Shown piece by piece: positions 38,491-51,593 of a stretch of 64,000 nt of DNA. Source of the DNA: Ptychodera flava (lineage: Eukaryota > Hemichordata > Enteropneusta > Ptychoderidae). The stretch lies in NCBI RefSeq assembly GCF_041260155.1, contig NC_091935.1, positions 253,001 to 317,000 on the forward strand, written 5' to 3'. The notes beneath the pieces were generated by a model. That model was not told where the DNA came from, searched no databases, and was given only the letters and a program-made list of their open reading frames with translations. The first letter of the stretch is position 1. Each line of letters opens with the position of its first letter. Position numbers and translations under genes: made by a program.

Positions 38491-39340
38491 TGAATTCAAA
38501 GACATTTTTTTTAAATGATATGGAGTACCTTTTTTGTTTTTGATCTTTATCCTGTGTAAAGCTATTCAGCTGGGGTATGATATACCATTATTTGCTGCCA
38601 AATGTAGCATCAAATTTATCATGTCATTCTACTTTTCACACCTAAAAGATGTTTGGTCAAATGAGTAATTGTTGCGTTACAATTCACGACAGTAACAGAT
38701 TGTTTGCCTCTGATAAAGGGGGGGGTAACAAGATTTATGTGAAGAAGACACTAAAGCATGTGGCTTTGACAGCAGTTGGCGGCTGAAGTTTGCAAATAAA
38801 ATAAAACTGTTGATGCCTTCATAAATTTACTGTTTGCATGTGCTTTTAATGTTCTCTTGCGATGTTAAAATTTCTGTTGAAAGTTTATATGCACTAGTGT
38901 TTGTTTGCATGTGTTTGTTTGCATTGGTATTTGCTTGTTTGTAAAAGGTAGTTAAACTTATCTGTGTCGTCTGGCCATTCTCCTTACCGGTATAATATGG
39001 GCATAATTTTTTTTGCCCATGTGTATAATCATGTGATAATAGTTCCAGAAGCATATATCATATTTACACTACGTAAAACTGTAAACATTTTAGAGCCAAT
39101 ATTTGTAATTTGTAAACAAGGAAGATTTATAATACTTTAAATAGTGTGTGTCCACACAGACTAAGTAGAGTCTTTGTTTTGGTTTTTTATCTGGCTTAAT
39201 GCACCCTCTCTTGTTAAAAATATGCATATAGTAAATTGCAAAATGGTGGTGGTTTTGAACAGTGTCATTGTGGCATGAATTTGCAATTTGTTTCGAGATA
39301 GTTTCTTGAAGAATCCACTTTGTCCTTTGTGTCTACAACT
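38491..39340. other. Intergenic, nothing recognised
   Basis: Short TGTTTGCATGTGTTTG repeats around 38830-38945 only. Confidence 0.45.
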
Positions 39341-39943
39341 TCCTTGTATTCAGTAAAAAATGGGCTGACGAGCGGGAAATACAATACCGATACTTGTCAA
39401 AAGGCACAGGATAAAAACTGCAATAGTTAAAACAAATATAGTAAATTATAATATGCTTAGCTGGAATCCGGCAATCTGATTGGCTGGAGCCAGGGTTTAT
39501 ATTCTCAACAAGAAGACCTGCGCGCCGCGTAACATTTTTGAGCTCGCGCAAATTTCGAACGCCAACTTGAGAGCTCGACGCGCAATAATGTCGAACAAGT
39601 CTATGCTTCAGATTGATTTTTTATTGTTAAATTTTAGTCTAGTGCAGCTTGACGAACAAACAAACGAAGAGTTTCTGTAAGGAGCGGAGGCTATGTAACA
39701 ACAACATGAGTTTTTAAAGTTTTTTGAGCGTTTTTTTAAGTAAAATTATTCAAGTTCGATGTCTAATCGCGATATCGATGCGTTGCGTAACCGTATTTTA
39801 TGAATTCAACTGTGCACGCGCGCGCGTTCTGAAACGTTCTTTTTTAGAGTTTGTATGAGGCTGGGCGCTCCTGAACTCTCGTTCCAACTTCGGCCCTAAA
39901 TAACGAAATTGCCCACTTGTTTTTAACTTTAGCATATTATAAT

Positions 39944-40129
39944 GAGGTTATAAACGGTGTGCTCGGGTATTTGGTTGCGGATATAAGACCTCTGGGGTGA
40001 AAATTAGCATATTTGGGTGAAATAATCACCTCGCTTCACTCGGTGATTATTTCCCGCCAAATATGCTAATTTTCACCCCAGAGGTCTTATATCCGCAACC
40101 AAATACCCTCGTTTGCCGTTTATAACCTC
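39944..40129. repeat. Foldback palindrome, about 85-bp arms
   Basis: GAGGTTATAAACGG...GGTGATTATT pairs with its reverse complement around a small centre, ACCTCGCTTCACTCGGT. The arms are nearly perfect apart from six bases (39958-39963). One of three related-looking palindromes with a C/G-rich core containing CTCG/CGAG. Confidence 0.8.
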
Positions 40130-40191
40130 TAAATACTGACCGACCAGTGGGGAATAAAACACTTGCAAATTGCTGAGACGAAAAAGACACA

Positions 40192-40218
40192 GACGTTTCT
40201 TGTGCAACCCTTCGTCAG
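40192..40218 (-). ncRNA. Hammerhead-like core, copy 1
   Basis: On the minus strand: CTGACGA, a short arm AGGGTTGCACAA, GAAA, CGTC. This has the conserved CUGANGA and GAAA blocks and a UH cleavage position, with a near-absent stem III as in dimeric Penelope ribozymes. Stem II pairs poorly in this copy. Confidence 0.4.
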
Positions 40219-40264
40219 TACTAAAACTCGCTAGAGAAACGTGGAAACACAAGAAAGAACCAGA

Positions 40265-41728
40265 TATGAACTGTAAATGCTCACACGTGTTCATTATATA
40301 TTGAAGTTATGTGTAAATTTGAACCTTTGCCACATGTTTGCAAATTATTATGATCAACATAATGAACAATAATCACCGCCGATTAATTCTAAAAGGTCAT
40401 GAAGTATACAAATATGTAATTAGCTGAAATAAAAATATTAAAGTAATTTTACTGCTCTTATTGTATCACCACTTTATCTAGCAAGTGTAATTACCGTTGG
40501 CCAAGTCCTTCAAGCCATATATGCCGAGCTGTGAAAGCTCATTAGATATGCAAATTATAAATAAGCTGACATGAAAATGTGAAATGACTTTCGATATTGT
40601 TTTGATCTAGTACCTGGTATAATCATCAATGTACATAGCAATGTTTTGCCAACTTTGATCAAGTAAATCCCGGTATATATCCCTAATAAGCAAAGTTAAT
40701 TAAATATGTAAATTAGGAAGTGGCTTTAGTAAAAATGCTTAGTGATTGTCAGTAATGTTGTATCATGGTATCTGCAATATGTGTAGCAAATTTTGTCAAC
40801 TTTGGTCAAGTCAATTCAGACATATATCTCTAATTAGGAAAGTTCATTAAATATGCAAATTAGGAATTGGCTGAAGAGAAAATGCTTGATGACTTTCAAT
40901 AATATTGAATTATAGAGTCTTTAATATACATAGTAAGTTTCATCAATTTTGATCAAGTCCATTAAGATAATATACCTAATTATGAAAATTCATTTAATAT
41001 TAAAATTAGGTTTTGGCTGAAGTAAAATGTCTTTTGACTTTCAATAATGTTATATCACAGTATCTTTGATGTATATAGTAAGTTTCAACAACTACAATCA
41101 AGTTAATTCAGATTTATATCCCTAATTGGGAAAGTTCATTAAATATGCAAATTCGGAATTGGCTGAAGTAAAAATGTTTAATGACTTTCAAAATGTTGTA
41201 TCATAGTGGCTTCAATACATGTAGCAAGTTTCATCAACTTTGGTCCAGTCATTTCAAATATATATTCCTAATTAACAAAGTTCATGAAATATGCAAATTA
41301 GGAATTGGCTGAAATTAAAACGCTTAAAGACTTTCAATAATGTTAAATCATAGTATCTTTAATATACATACCAAGTTTGGTTAATTTTGATCAAGTCAAA
41401 TCAGACATATATCCCTAGTTAGGAAAGTTCATTAAATATGCAAATTAGCATTTATCTTTCATGTCACCCTTAATGGTTCCCACTGCTGATATATCTTGGT
41501 GTGATCAACATTTGTAGCAAATCTCATCAAATTTTGTGTAGTTGTTTTTAATATATATCCATTTTTTCTAAAATCATTAATTATGCAAATGAGCAAAAAG
41601 TATGCAAGCCAGACCCACCAAAAACTAATCAGTTCTTGCCATTTGCTAACTGAATATATGTACCAGATTTGATTCTGATCTGATAAGCCGTTTTTGAGAA
41701 AATGGACCAACAGACAGACACACAGACA

Positions 41729-41776
<48 letters not shown>

Positions 41777-41816
41777 TCGCTGCGACATATGCCCACGTGT
41801 GTAAACACGTGAGCAA
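40265..41816. mobile_element. TIR element, copy 2 (TGCTCAC...GTGAGCA)
   Basis: Same lead, internal 140-bp units and (CAGA)n end (41709-41774) as copy 1, without the LINE. The 5' end reads TGCTCACACGTGTT (two extra bases) and the 3' end AACACGTGAGCA. It lies between the inverted Penelope-like ends. Confidence 0.75.
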
Positions 41817-41983
41817 AAAACAGCCAATCAAACATGAGAATGATCAAACGCGTTAAAATATGCATTCATTCCGGTTGGTTCCAGAGTGCCAAGTTTGAAA
41901 ATTTTAACGTGCTTGTTTGTTCTCTTGTTTGATTAGCTGTTTTTCTTTCTTGTGTTTCCACGTTTCTCTAGCAAGTTTTAGTA

Positions 41984-42010
41984 CTGACGAAGGGTTGCAC
42001 CCAAAACGTC
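41984..42010 (+). ncRNA. Hammerhead-like core, copy 2
   Basis: CTGACGA, a GGG/CCC stem with loop TTGCA, then AAAA where GAAA is expected, then CGTC. Stem II is good here but the first G of GAAA is lost, so this copy should be inactive; together the two copies suggest an ancestral GGGTTGCACCC-GAAA form. Confidence 0.4.
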
Positions 42011-42165
42011 TGCATGTCTTTAGTCTCTGCGATTTGCAAGTGTTTTATTTCCCTCTGGTCGGCCAGTATTCTACTGTATTTGTTATAACTATTGCAGTTT
42101 TTATCCTCTGCCTTTTAACAAGTATTGTCCACTGGTCGGCCAATTTTTTACTGTATTCATTTTCA

Positions 42166-43480
42166 CTTGCTGCAGTTTTATCCCTGTTTTGAGGTAGTTT
42201 GTAATTTTTATACTTCCTTGTATTGCATGTTTCATCAACTTGATTTTCCTCTGGCACTACTGGGCTGTCCGTTTGAGCTTCTTTTGCATAGCCTAAATTT
42301 CAATTATCATTTTTTACACGGTAAACATGGCCGTCCCTGCATGTTTGGTTCATCTGCATACTGAAATCAGTAATTTGACCTCTTCATCGGACTAATTGTT
42401 GGCCCGAGATGCATTAGTCTGTGTAGCCACCATAAAGAAAGCTAGTTGAGTGATATACATTATCAATACCTGCCACTGAGGGCATTCAGAACAATCTCTG
42501 AAAGTGGCTTGGTCTTTTCAGACAGCATGTTTAGAATAGAGTTACTATAATCCTTAACCAGCTCAGATCTGGCCGGCGACAAGGTCTAAATTAAACATTT
42601 CAGGAACACTAAGGATTATTACCATGTAATTTTTTGTGCCAGTATTTATCCTCAGACATTTCTGAAGTGTATCCTTGGATCCTTTTTGAACACGATAATA
42701 GAATAATTGATGTATTGAATTTGGATAATCTGCTCAGACAGAAATTGATGTGAGAATGGGTTACTTATCAGTCTGTCCTTTCAGACGTACTGTGTTTGTT
42801 GTGTTGGTGTTTTAGTTCTGAATAACATATTTGACCCCAATACACTGTCATTTAGAGCAGATATATATACAGTACCGTATTCAGTTGAGAGACATTGGAC
42901 AGTGGCACCAGAATGACATTTGATATTAATGTGTAAATGATCTACCAGTAGCTGTACAGTACTGGCTGTCTGTTATCTCCCACAGAGATTTGTATCATAT
43001 GCCACTGATAAATCAATCATAGCAAAGCAAATTTCATGTACCAGGGTAATATAACACTTCATGGCTGCTGTGACCTCAACAAGGTGAGAAGATGTTTCCA
43101 TGTTGTGTACATGAGAGCATTTAAGCACCTGCAGTAATGAGTATTTGTCAAACATTTTGCTGGAAGTTGGAGTTGGAGGGAATTTTACCAGTGACATATC
43201 ACATGAATACAATCAGCTTGTAAACATGTGATGTGCATACCTGCTACATATCACAAATGTTTCACTCACATATTGTACCATCCATATCAGTGTTTTTTCA
43301 TTTTGCCCTTTCAGTACCCAGACCATGTTGTTGCATGGTTTATTTCCACAACTGCGTAGATTCTAACCTACTACCTGTGTTTTAATGAGCCAATTGTTAT
43401 GGGTGAATGTTTTATTGCCTCTTAGAGGTCATGTTTATTCATGTGGTGTCATCAAAATCTATTCTCAGCAGATACCATGT
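42166..43480. other. Intergenic, nothing recognised
   Basis: No repeats or coding similarity seen. Confidence 0.4.
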
Positions 43481-43550
43481 GACTTGTTTGTATATATCTG
43501 AGTGGAGGTGTACTGTTAGACTCAACATATACTTGTTGTGCAAGCTTCAG

Positions 43551-46050
43551 ATGTGACAAGGAGCTGTGTCTGGCTGTAACAGTGTCTGGATCCAAAATGG
43601 AAATGAAAGTTACATGTCCCCAATCTGGCTGTTGTGATGGCATCACAAACAATGCTATGAAGAGAAGACGCACAGATACTGATCCTGATATTGATTTCAG
43701 AGGGAACAGCAACTCATTTCAGCATTTTAGAGGTGTGTCTCTTCTGCTTCATTTCAAAGCCCAAAGCCTGGCTATTTATTTTTGTGCTGTGATTTTCCCA
43801 TGAGGATGTTAAGTTGTTATGTTCCTGTGTACATGTACTGTTTGAAGTAAGGATCCATAAAGTAACTCCATAACACACTGATGCTGTGAATGACGGACAG
43901 CGCTGCATATTATTTGAACATTTAGTGTTAGAGTTACAGCTGGTGTGATACATGACGTATGTAGGGTATCTGCATTTCTGTGGATTGTACAAACTATCTT
44001 TTGCCAATTAGTGTCAACAACGAAGACCTGTCTCATCATGTTCCTTTGATAGCCAGACCCATGTGGAGGTGTATTTCATTATCAACAAAAAGATGACCTC
44101 ATGCTAATGAATGCTTCTCTGTATGCTATCCTTCTTGGTTTTGAGAAAAGAATTTAATCTTGGTGAAAAAGAAAACAGAAAAAATACCATTGAAATGCCA
44201 TCTATAGTTACTACACAACAACAATGTAAAGCTGATACAAAGAGTATTGTGAAATTCCTACTAGAAGATGTGTTTTATTTAGAGTAGCTTTACCCACATT
44301 CTGGCATCTTCAGATGAAAATCGTCATCCTGTTAGTCAAAATTACAACCAAAAACATTCTGCTGCCTTAATAATGGTTTAGTTTTGGTAGATTTCAGGTT
44401 GCATAAGCTGCCAAAATCTCACAGTTCCTCACAACTAACTATGGCACAAACATAGCACAGCCATAGTTGTTCAAATGCATGTGTTATCACGTTATGTGTT
44501 ATGTGTACTACATGAAATAATATGCATCACTTACCATCAATGTAATTCATATCCGCATTACATAAGAAGGAAAGAGGCATAAAATATATGTATAGGATAA
44601 AGCCCGAGTACTAGGGCTCTTCTGGTATATAAAGTCCAACCCAACGATAAAATGTCGAGGCCGCAGGCCGAGACATTTTATCGTAGGGTTGGACTTTATA
44701 TACCAGAGAGCCCTAGTACGAGGGTTTTATCCGACTTAAAAACTATCGCCCCTAACTGATATATTTTCGTTTTCAATGTGTTTACGTCAACCGTCCCCTT
44801 TGTCAATGTAACATGTTTAGGATATGAATTAAAACTTTTATTTGTGAAATAGCCTTCCAATGTAATGGAACATCCTATAAATGCCCTAGGGCACATTATA
44901 TAAATGCCCTAGGGCACAGCAGATTTTGTGTTGCAGCTGGTTTCCGCTGTGTTACCAAATTTGAATACTAAAACATACCAGATGTCTACAGAATATGACA
45001 TGTTCACTTTTGATTGGACAGTACTTTGCTATGGCGCTGTCATTCGTTTCTGGAATTTGGTGACCAAGGCTTTATGAGTAAATAAAACACCCTGAATTGA
45101 GCACTCTGATTGGTCAATCAATAGTAGATAGTTTTTAAATCACAGATTGAATATTATAAGGTTATTCCCAAAATACCGGGATTTATGTCCGAGTACATCG
45201 TGCAGCGGAGGTATTGTCCGAGACGCATAGCGTCGAGGACAATACTGAAGCGTACAATGTACGAGGACATAAATCCCGGTATTTTGGGAATAACCTTACT
45301 ATTATACACCTTTTTAGTCCAACTTTACAAGAAAAAGTTGAAATTGAGGCGTCTTTTGGATGCCCGTCGCGCACTGTACTGAGCGATCGCAAGCAGACTG
45401 GGAACGCGTTGAGTGCGTCCGCTAAGCGCCTAGAACGAAATTTCAACCCGCGCTGCGTAGTGCACGTGGTAGAAATTGTACGTCAGCAGCAAAATTTCAC
45501 TCAAATTCACTGGTTTTGGATTTAATTTGTGAAGTACTGAATGCTAAGAAGTATATATTCTTGGAAAAAAATGTAAAATATTCTCTTCTTTTTCCCCATT
45601 TTGAAGTAAAGGTGAGTTGACGTCAAAGGTCAAATAGCGTCCAATAACACCTAAAGTTATTGTACTCCGCATCAAAGTTATTGGACTCCACATCTCCTGA
45701 TACTGAAACTTACTGTATGACAAAACTTCATAGGTTACAGAAGTAGGTGTATAATAATGGAATTTATTATTAGGTCTTCAATTTAATTTCAGCCCATTCA
45801 TTTTTCTTCATACTTTGATCTTAGGAAGAAAATTTATCCCCCTTAGAGGGGGCTCCACCATCTTTCAGTCAGAAGATATCAAGGGAGAGGAGACTTTGTT
45901 TCTTCCTTTCAGAGAAGACATCTTATTAAACATGGATTCAGTGGATCAAATTAGTTTCAGTAGTGGAACTTACTTCATTGGAAGTGATGCAGGGACCTAT
46001 CTTAAATCTGCATCAGGTGAGCCAATGACATCAAGTGTGCTTGTAAGTGT
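43551..46050 (+). CDS. Possible unrecognised two-exon gene fragment
   Basis: Exon A runs from about 43551 (candidate acceptor GCTTCAG) or from the ATG at 43596 to the donor at 43732 (AGAG|GTGTGT). It encodes MEMKVTCPQSGCCDGITNNA and then KRRRTDTDPDIDF, a basic patch followed by an acidic one. Exon B starts at 45825 after a good TTTGATCTTAG acceptor and ends at the GTAAGT donor near 46043; it encodes KFIPLRGGSTIFQSEDIK and continues. The one base left over from exon A and the two starting exon B make a whole Gly codon. I do not recognise a family, and found no further exons or a stop. It could be a fast-evolving gene between the two conserved ones, or chance. Confidence 0.3.
44595..44732. repeat. 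Foldback palindrome, about 65-bp arms
   Basis: GGATAAAGCCCGAGTACTAG pairs with CTAGTACGAGGGTTTTATCC around a centre of GTCGAGGCCGCAGGCCGAGAC. A few mismatches. Confidence 0.8.
45155..45299. repeat. Foldback palindrome, about 70-bp arms
   Basis: AAGGTTATTCCCAAAATACC pairs with its inverse at 45277-45296; the centre is GTCCGAGACGCATAGCGTCG AGGAC. The inverted outer words TTAAAAACTATC (44736) and GATAGTTTTTAA (45127) suggest this and the previous palindrome may belong to one larger structure. Confidence 0.75.
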
Positions 46051-46264
46051 AGATTGCATAACTTGGCAAAATTAAACTATCTTGATTGCTGGGAGTACGG
46101 TAATGCTTGTGATTGCTTAGAGTAATGTTTGTGAACCCTGGAATGGCCAGTGAACAGTCATGGAATTAATGCGTATATTAATGAGTTGTAGCACTGAAGC
46201 ACAGAAACCACATTCAAGACAGTCAACTGTTACAGAGCTCTGTGATAGCAGACATTACTGCTAA

Positions 46265-46610
46265 ACAGTAGCAGTGCTTTGTTAGGGCACACATCACTAT
46301 CAAATTGTGCCACTGTTCTGTGAGGGCGTACATCACTACCAGATTGTGCCAGTGCTCTGTGAGGACGTACATCACTACCAAATTGTGCCAGTGCTCTGTG
46401 AGGGTGTACATCACTATCAAATTGTGCCGCTGTTCTGTGAGGGTGTACATCACTACCAAATTGTGCCACTGTTCTGTGAGGGTGTACATCACTACCAAAT
46501 TGTGCCAGTGCTCTGTGAGGGTGTACATCACTACCAAATTGTGCCAGTGCTCTGTGAGGGCGTACATCACTACCACACTGTGCCAGTTTTCTGCAAGGTG
46601 TACATCACTA
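46265..46610. repeat. 39-bp minisatellite
   Basis: About eight copies of CTGTGAGGGTGTACATCACT plus ACCAAATTGTGCCAGTGCT. Because 39 is a multiple of three, open frames appear on both strands; these are not genes. Confidence 0.9.
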
Positions 46611-46619
46611 CTGAAGTGG

Positions 46620-49600
46620 CAATAAAATAGCTTACATCCACTATCTTATCACTCTGTGTAAGCAAAGACTACTCACATAGTCTTTGCTTTGACCAAAATC
46701 ATTTCCTGAGAAGTGCCAACTCAACTCAACTCATTTGGAGATTAAGCATTTGCTCATGTTGCACCACAGCTGTGGAATGCAAATTCCAATTGAGAAAAGG
46801 CATTGAGCTTGAGCATGGCTGATCAATGTTTCAATGACACTAAGGCCACATTCAGTCTAATGATCTGTTAGTAGTGACCAGCTTAAAGCTGCTTGAAGTT
46901 GGTGTTGGTAAAGTGGTTGCCGCCATAGTTGATGAAGTGACTGGCTGTCATGAGGCTACAAGGACCAACACATTCAGGCAATTGAATAATATTTTCATTA
47001 CAATTTGATAGACAACCAGTATTCTTGGTTATTTGGATATGCAAATTTATGGTACTGTCAAATTCAATTTCATCGCACAAAGCAATATAAGAGAGGAAAA
47101 ATTTACTGACAAAAACAATGGCAAGATTCGTAGAAGAGTACCAGTAATACATTTTACTTCATGGCTGTTACAGAAATGGATGACTGCAGCAATCAGCAAT
47201 TTTTGAGACCATTTTCTAAGAAAAGATAAAAGCTGACAATTTTACACAATTTCAGCTAAATCTAAAAGCCTATATTGATAAATAAAGATAACAAAATGTT
47301 CACTGATGCATGTAAGGTGACTTGAAACAGAACATGAGACGTGGTGCTGGCATATTTTCTCAAACTTATGGCAGGAAAAAAGGTACTTCTAGATATTGGT
47401 TTCTTTAGAAAAGTTAATCATGTTTGAAGGGCCTTACAAGAATAACAGAAACAGTGCACCAGATTTTCTTCTTCAGTTCAAGGTCAATGTACTGAGAAGC
47501 CATTCAGATTAAGGCATGTAATAATTTCATATACACCCTCAGATCAAATGTATCTTCAGGCAGCTTGTACTGGTACCCCCAGGCCTTGCTTAACAACTTG
47601 GTGTTGCTAGCTCTTACCAGGCCATGTTTTGCTGTTGTATTTTGACAAGATCTCTCAGCTATTTAATGTTAAGAATGAGGACTTTTGTCATTGGTATGGG
47701 TCATGATTTGACAATAAAAAATTCCTTGCACTAACTTGACTTTCAAGGAAAGCTGCTGCAAATATTACATAATTTCAGGGTTTGATTGTTTAAACCAGAC
47801 AATATCATGATCCATGCATATTCATAAAACGTCTCCAAACAGATTAAATGTACTGACTCTTGCAATCAACTTTGTTTTTGTTATTTTTTCGCCTGACAGG
47901 TCACCTGATCAATTTATGGCGATATGACATTCAACAGAGAAGACTCTACATAGCAAGATCTTTTCTGTTCACTCATTTACAAAACTTTATTGAAGTGAAA
48001 GCGGTGTTAGAAAGTATTTAGTGAACTATCACTTTGCTGCTGCAAATAGTGGTGTGAATCATGTTATTGTGTGTGAAGAACATGGCAAACAGTGGACATT
48101 AGAGACTGTATAGCTGAGTACAAAGTCAAATCCTCACACTAAAATCTACTCAGCAGAAGGAAAGCTTTTACAGTTCTTTTCTTCTCTACCACTTTAAGGG
48201 GTTCATTTTAAAGCTCTTGGTGTAAGAACAATTTTCACTGTCTCAGTTTTTTGAAAATTGAAAATTTTATTTTTCTCCATAAAATTATCACAGGGATGGC
48301 GGCCATTTTGAATTGCAAATATCGCATATGTGTGTTCTCATATTCTTTCTGCCTGTGTTTGCTTGAGTATACCAAAGCAACTATCAGGATACTAGATTTT
48401 GGAATACATTCATGTATTCTGGTGTTTATTATAAAATGTTCAAGGCCACCTACTGTGCCTATATTTTGTTAACTTAGGGGATTTGTTTTCCTTATGAGCA
48501 AGTAAAGATATTCTGTATGGGAGAAGAGATATACAAATAGAAAATCACAATAAAGTAGTGAATATTTGTTGTAATAGTAAGCTATATTTGTTACTCAAGC
48601 AGTATATGTGAAATTTTATTTTTTCAAGTAAATTTATAGATTTTGAGCTTAAATTTACATTTGAATTGAAAAGGTATTATCAAGCTCTATCAGTATTATT
48701 GTAATAAAATCTCTGCTGATGGAGAGAAATATTTTAGAATACAACTTACAAACCTTCAACTTTCGCTTTTATTCAGTTGTACTTCGGGTTTGCAGAAGCA
48801 TCAAGTTTTTGTATTTATGTACATTGACATTGAAGTGAAAAAGTACATTCTGCTTTGACTCAAGAATCACAGTGAAATTGATTCACAAAGGGCACTCTTA
48901 AGAATCTGTATCTGAAAATGACTAGTTAGCTGATAAAAATGAATACACAGAGGCAACACACAAAAACACACACACATTGAAAAAACACAGGTTATATGGA
49001 CATACAGAGACTCATCAATCACAGTGAAATTCAAACATTCAGAATACATTGAATGCTGCAGGTGATTTTGAATGAATAATACCAGTTTACAAAGGTAAAC
49101 ATGGTGGTCAGTTAACTGCGAATCTCTCGAGTAAATAGTCTGAAGCAGAGAAATTTTTGTAAGAAATACTTTGCATAAATAAAGTCTATTCTTACCCATT
49201 TATTAAAGATGGAACTTGTCTATTGACTTTCTGTACATTTGAAATGTGGAAATGTCTATTTTGAAATATCATTTGAGTGTGTTGTTGATCTTGTAAACAC
49301 CAATAGAAATGTACGGAGTTAACCCTTTACCTGCCAGACAGTATCACTTCCCAATCTGCAAAGTCAGTAAATGGCTGTATTGAGCCAAAAACCATATATA
49401 TTTTCACCCACTTGGCTTGGTATGTTACAGCAGCTTTAGTCTGTAAAAATCACGTTTACAGTATCTCTGTCTTCAGAGACCTTCAAATCTTCAAGTATTG
49501 TTAAAATGCACCATGTTTTGCTTTACTAGTTTTAACCAACTTGACCTAATGGTGAAATATGAACTTGGCAGGAAAAGGGTTAATGGAGAAATGTGTTCAT

Positions 49601-49860
49601 CTGCGGCCTAATGAGTTCAAAGTTCTAAAAGAATGAACCTTCATGTGTGGCAATCATGTAAATTGAGCCAGGGAGTTCAGAACATCAGGAAACTACAGAG
49701 TGTACAACATGATTCAATGTAGTTGTGCACTTTGCTTCCTATGGACTCCCTAGCAGAATGTCAGTCAAAACGGTGACATGTGGAATGTATCTGCTCGAAA
49801 CTGGACACGGTCATAAAAACACCGAATTCTGAGGGTCACACCCATAAACTATCCCATTCT
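46620..49860. other. Intergenic, nothing recognised
   Basis: AT-rich sequence with isolated short open frames; no repeat array or protein similarity recognised. Confidence 0.4.
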
Positions 49861-50013
49861 TTATTTTCTGTTTCCAGACATAATTGCAAGATAGCTTTTT
49901 CTGTTTCCAGACATAATTGCAAGATAGCTTTTGCTGTTTCCAGACATAATTGCAAGATAGCTTTTGCTGTTTTCATACATAATTGCAAGATAGCTTCTGC
50001 TGTTTCCATACAC

Positions 50014-50210
50014 ATTAGGGGACGACAGCATTATCTTGCATGGTACCTGAAACCCGAGTCCTTGCCTGAGCAACTCGGGTGACAAACAGAAGACTTTTAA
50101 TCCCCAAGGTGTGAATGTTCCATTGTTATGTTATCTAATCCAGCTGGTGCTATTGTAGTGCCATTGTAGGAAAGGCAGGTCTGTGAAATTGATCCTCTAG
50201 GGAAGTAGGG

Positions 50211-50252
<42 letters not shown>

Positions 50253-51593
50253 ATTTGATACACAGATCAACGGGCAAACCCACTAACAGATCTGCGAAAC
50301 AAAAAAGTCACCAATCACAAACAAATGTACAAGACAACCATAAAAGTAGCACGATACATTAAATTGAAAAAAAACCATACACGAATCAAAAAGGAGAACT
50401 GTTAAAATGACTGGATAAAATAGTTTTAAAACTACACAGCGTAGAAAAAATATCTATATTACATTTAAAAGAGATATCATTAAAAACAGACATGCATCTG
50501 GGCACTGTCGAGAATTTTCTGCAATTAACAGAACACAAGTCTGGTTTAAAAAGGGGTTTCCTGCGTAAATTTCTACTGGGGGCATAAAAGCAGATTTGAT
50601 TTAGAATATCTGGAGCATCATAATGTGAATGAATTATTTTGTACAAAAAGCACATGTCAAGGGTTAGTCTTCTATTGTGTAACTTAGGAATGTTCAGAAT
50701 TCTGCAATAAAATGGGTAGCTGGATTTACTGCAGTGAACATTGAGTTTGCGACAAATGTATTTCACAACTTAATTTGTACTCTCTCGATTTTTTCTGACC
50801 GGCCCTTCTGGTGGGGTGACCACACAACAGAGCCATACTCTAGAATAGATCTTACATAAACAAAATACAGAGAAATAATTGCTGAAATGTCATTGAATGG
50901 CTGGCAGAGACGCTTAATAAAACCAAGAGATTTGAAGGCTCTAGAAACAATGTTATTGATGTGAAAAGAATAATTAAGGTTGGAAGTAAGGTAAATGCCC
51001 AAATCCTTGACAACAGAGACCCGTTGAAGAGGGGTACCATTGATGGAGTAATCAAGAGAGGAAATGATTCTTTTCTTAAGTGTAAAACTGATAAATTTAC
51101 ATTTACTGATATTAGGTGACAGTTTCCAGTTGTTACACCATTGTGCAAATTTGTCAAGATCTTGCTGTAACATGACACAGTCAGCGAGGGATGTGATGGT
51201 GCGATAGATCTTGGCATCGTCGGCATACAAGCTGAGCTTTGCAGAAATATCTAACAGTGAAATATCGTTAATAAACATAACAAAAAGTAGTGGCCCCAAG
51301 AGTGAACCCTGGGGCACACCTGACGAAGCAATGTACCATTTTGACGAGCAACTACCAAACACTACCCTCTGTCGTCTGAGATGAAGATAAGAAGCCAGCC
51401 AACTGTGCAGATTACCACATATACCGAATTTGGCGGCTTTGTACAGGAGAAGTGTGTGACAGACACTGTCAAAAGCCTTGCTAAAGTCCGTGTAAATTGA
51501 ATCTACCTGTTGTTTATTGTTCAGTGAAACAGAGATGAAATCTGTATAATCCACTAAGTTAGTATTCCTAAGTTAATGGAGCCTTCCCGTAAT
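50014..51593. mobile_element. MITE copy 2, split by a LINE
   Basis: 50014-50212 and 51563-51593 together match the intact copy at 28560-28800, with the LINE inserted after GGAAGTAGGGT. Confidence 0.8.
50213..51562 (-). mobile_element. 5'-truncated Jockey/CR1-type LINE fragment with poly(A)
   Basis: Encodes the second half of a reverse transcriptase: DFSKAFDSVCHTLLLYKA, SSGVPQGSLLGPLLFVMFIN, the catalytic LYADDAKIYR, then LGIYLTSNLNYSFHI and LEYGSVVWSPHQ; a frame change at about 50764 leads to a tail with FLYKIIHSHYDAPDI. A run of about 27 T at 50219-50245 is the poly(A) tail on the coding strand. 5'-truncated on insertion. The frame break makes it inactive. Confidence 0.85.

Larger units (their letters stand above)
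39345..42165. mobile_element. Inverted Penelope-like ends around a TIR element copy
   Basis: 39345-39445 matches 42070-42160 inverted, and 40137-40260 matches 41935-42065 inverted. Each pair carries GTACTGACGAAGGGTTGCAC followed by a GAAAC/AAAAC and GTC. This is the form of the hammerhead-like ends of Penelope-like retroelements, which often have inverted terminal repeats. No Penelope RT or GIY-YIG domain is visible, so this is a remnant or a non-autonomous relative. Confidence 0.5.

Noticed and set aside
46223..46630. Overlapping open frames of about 100 residues with a 13-residue repeat
   Set aside because: Produced by a 39-bp minisatellite, open on both strands only because the unit is a multiple of three.
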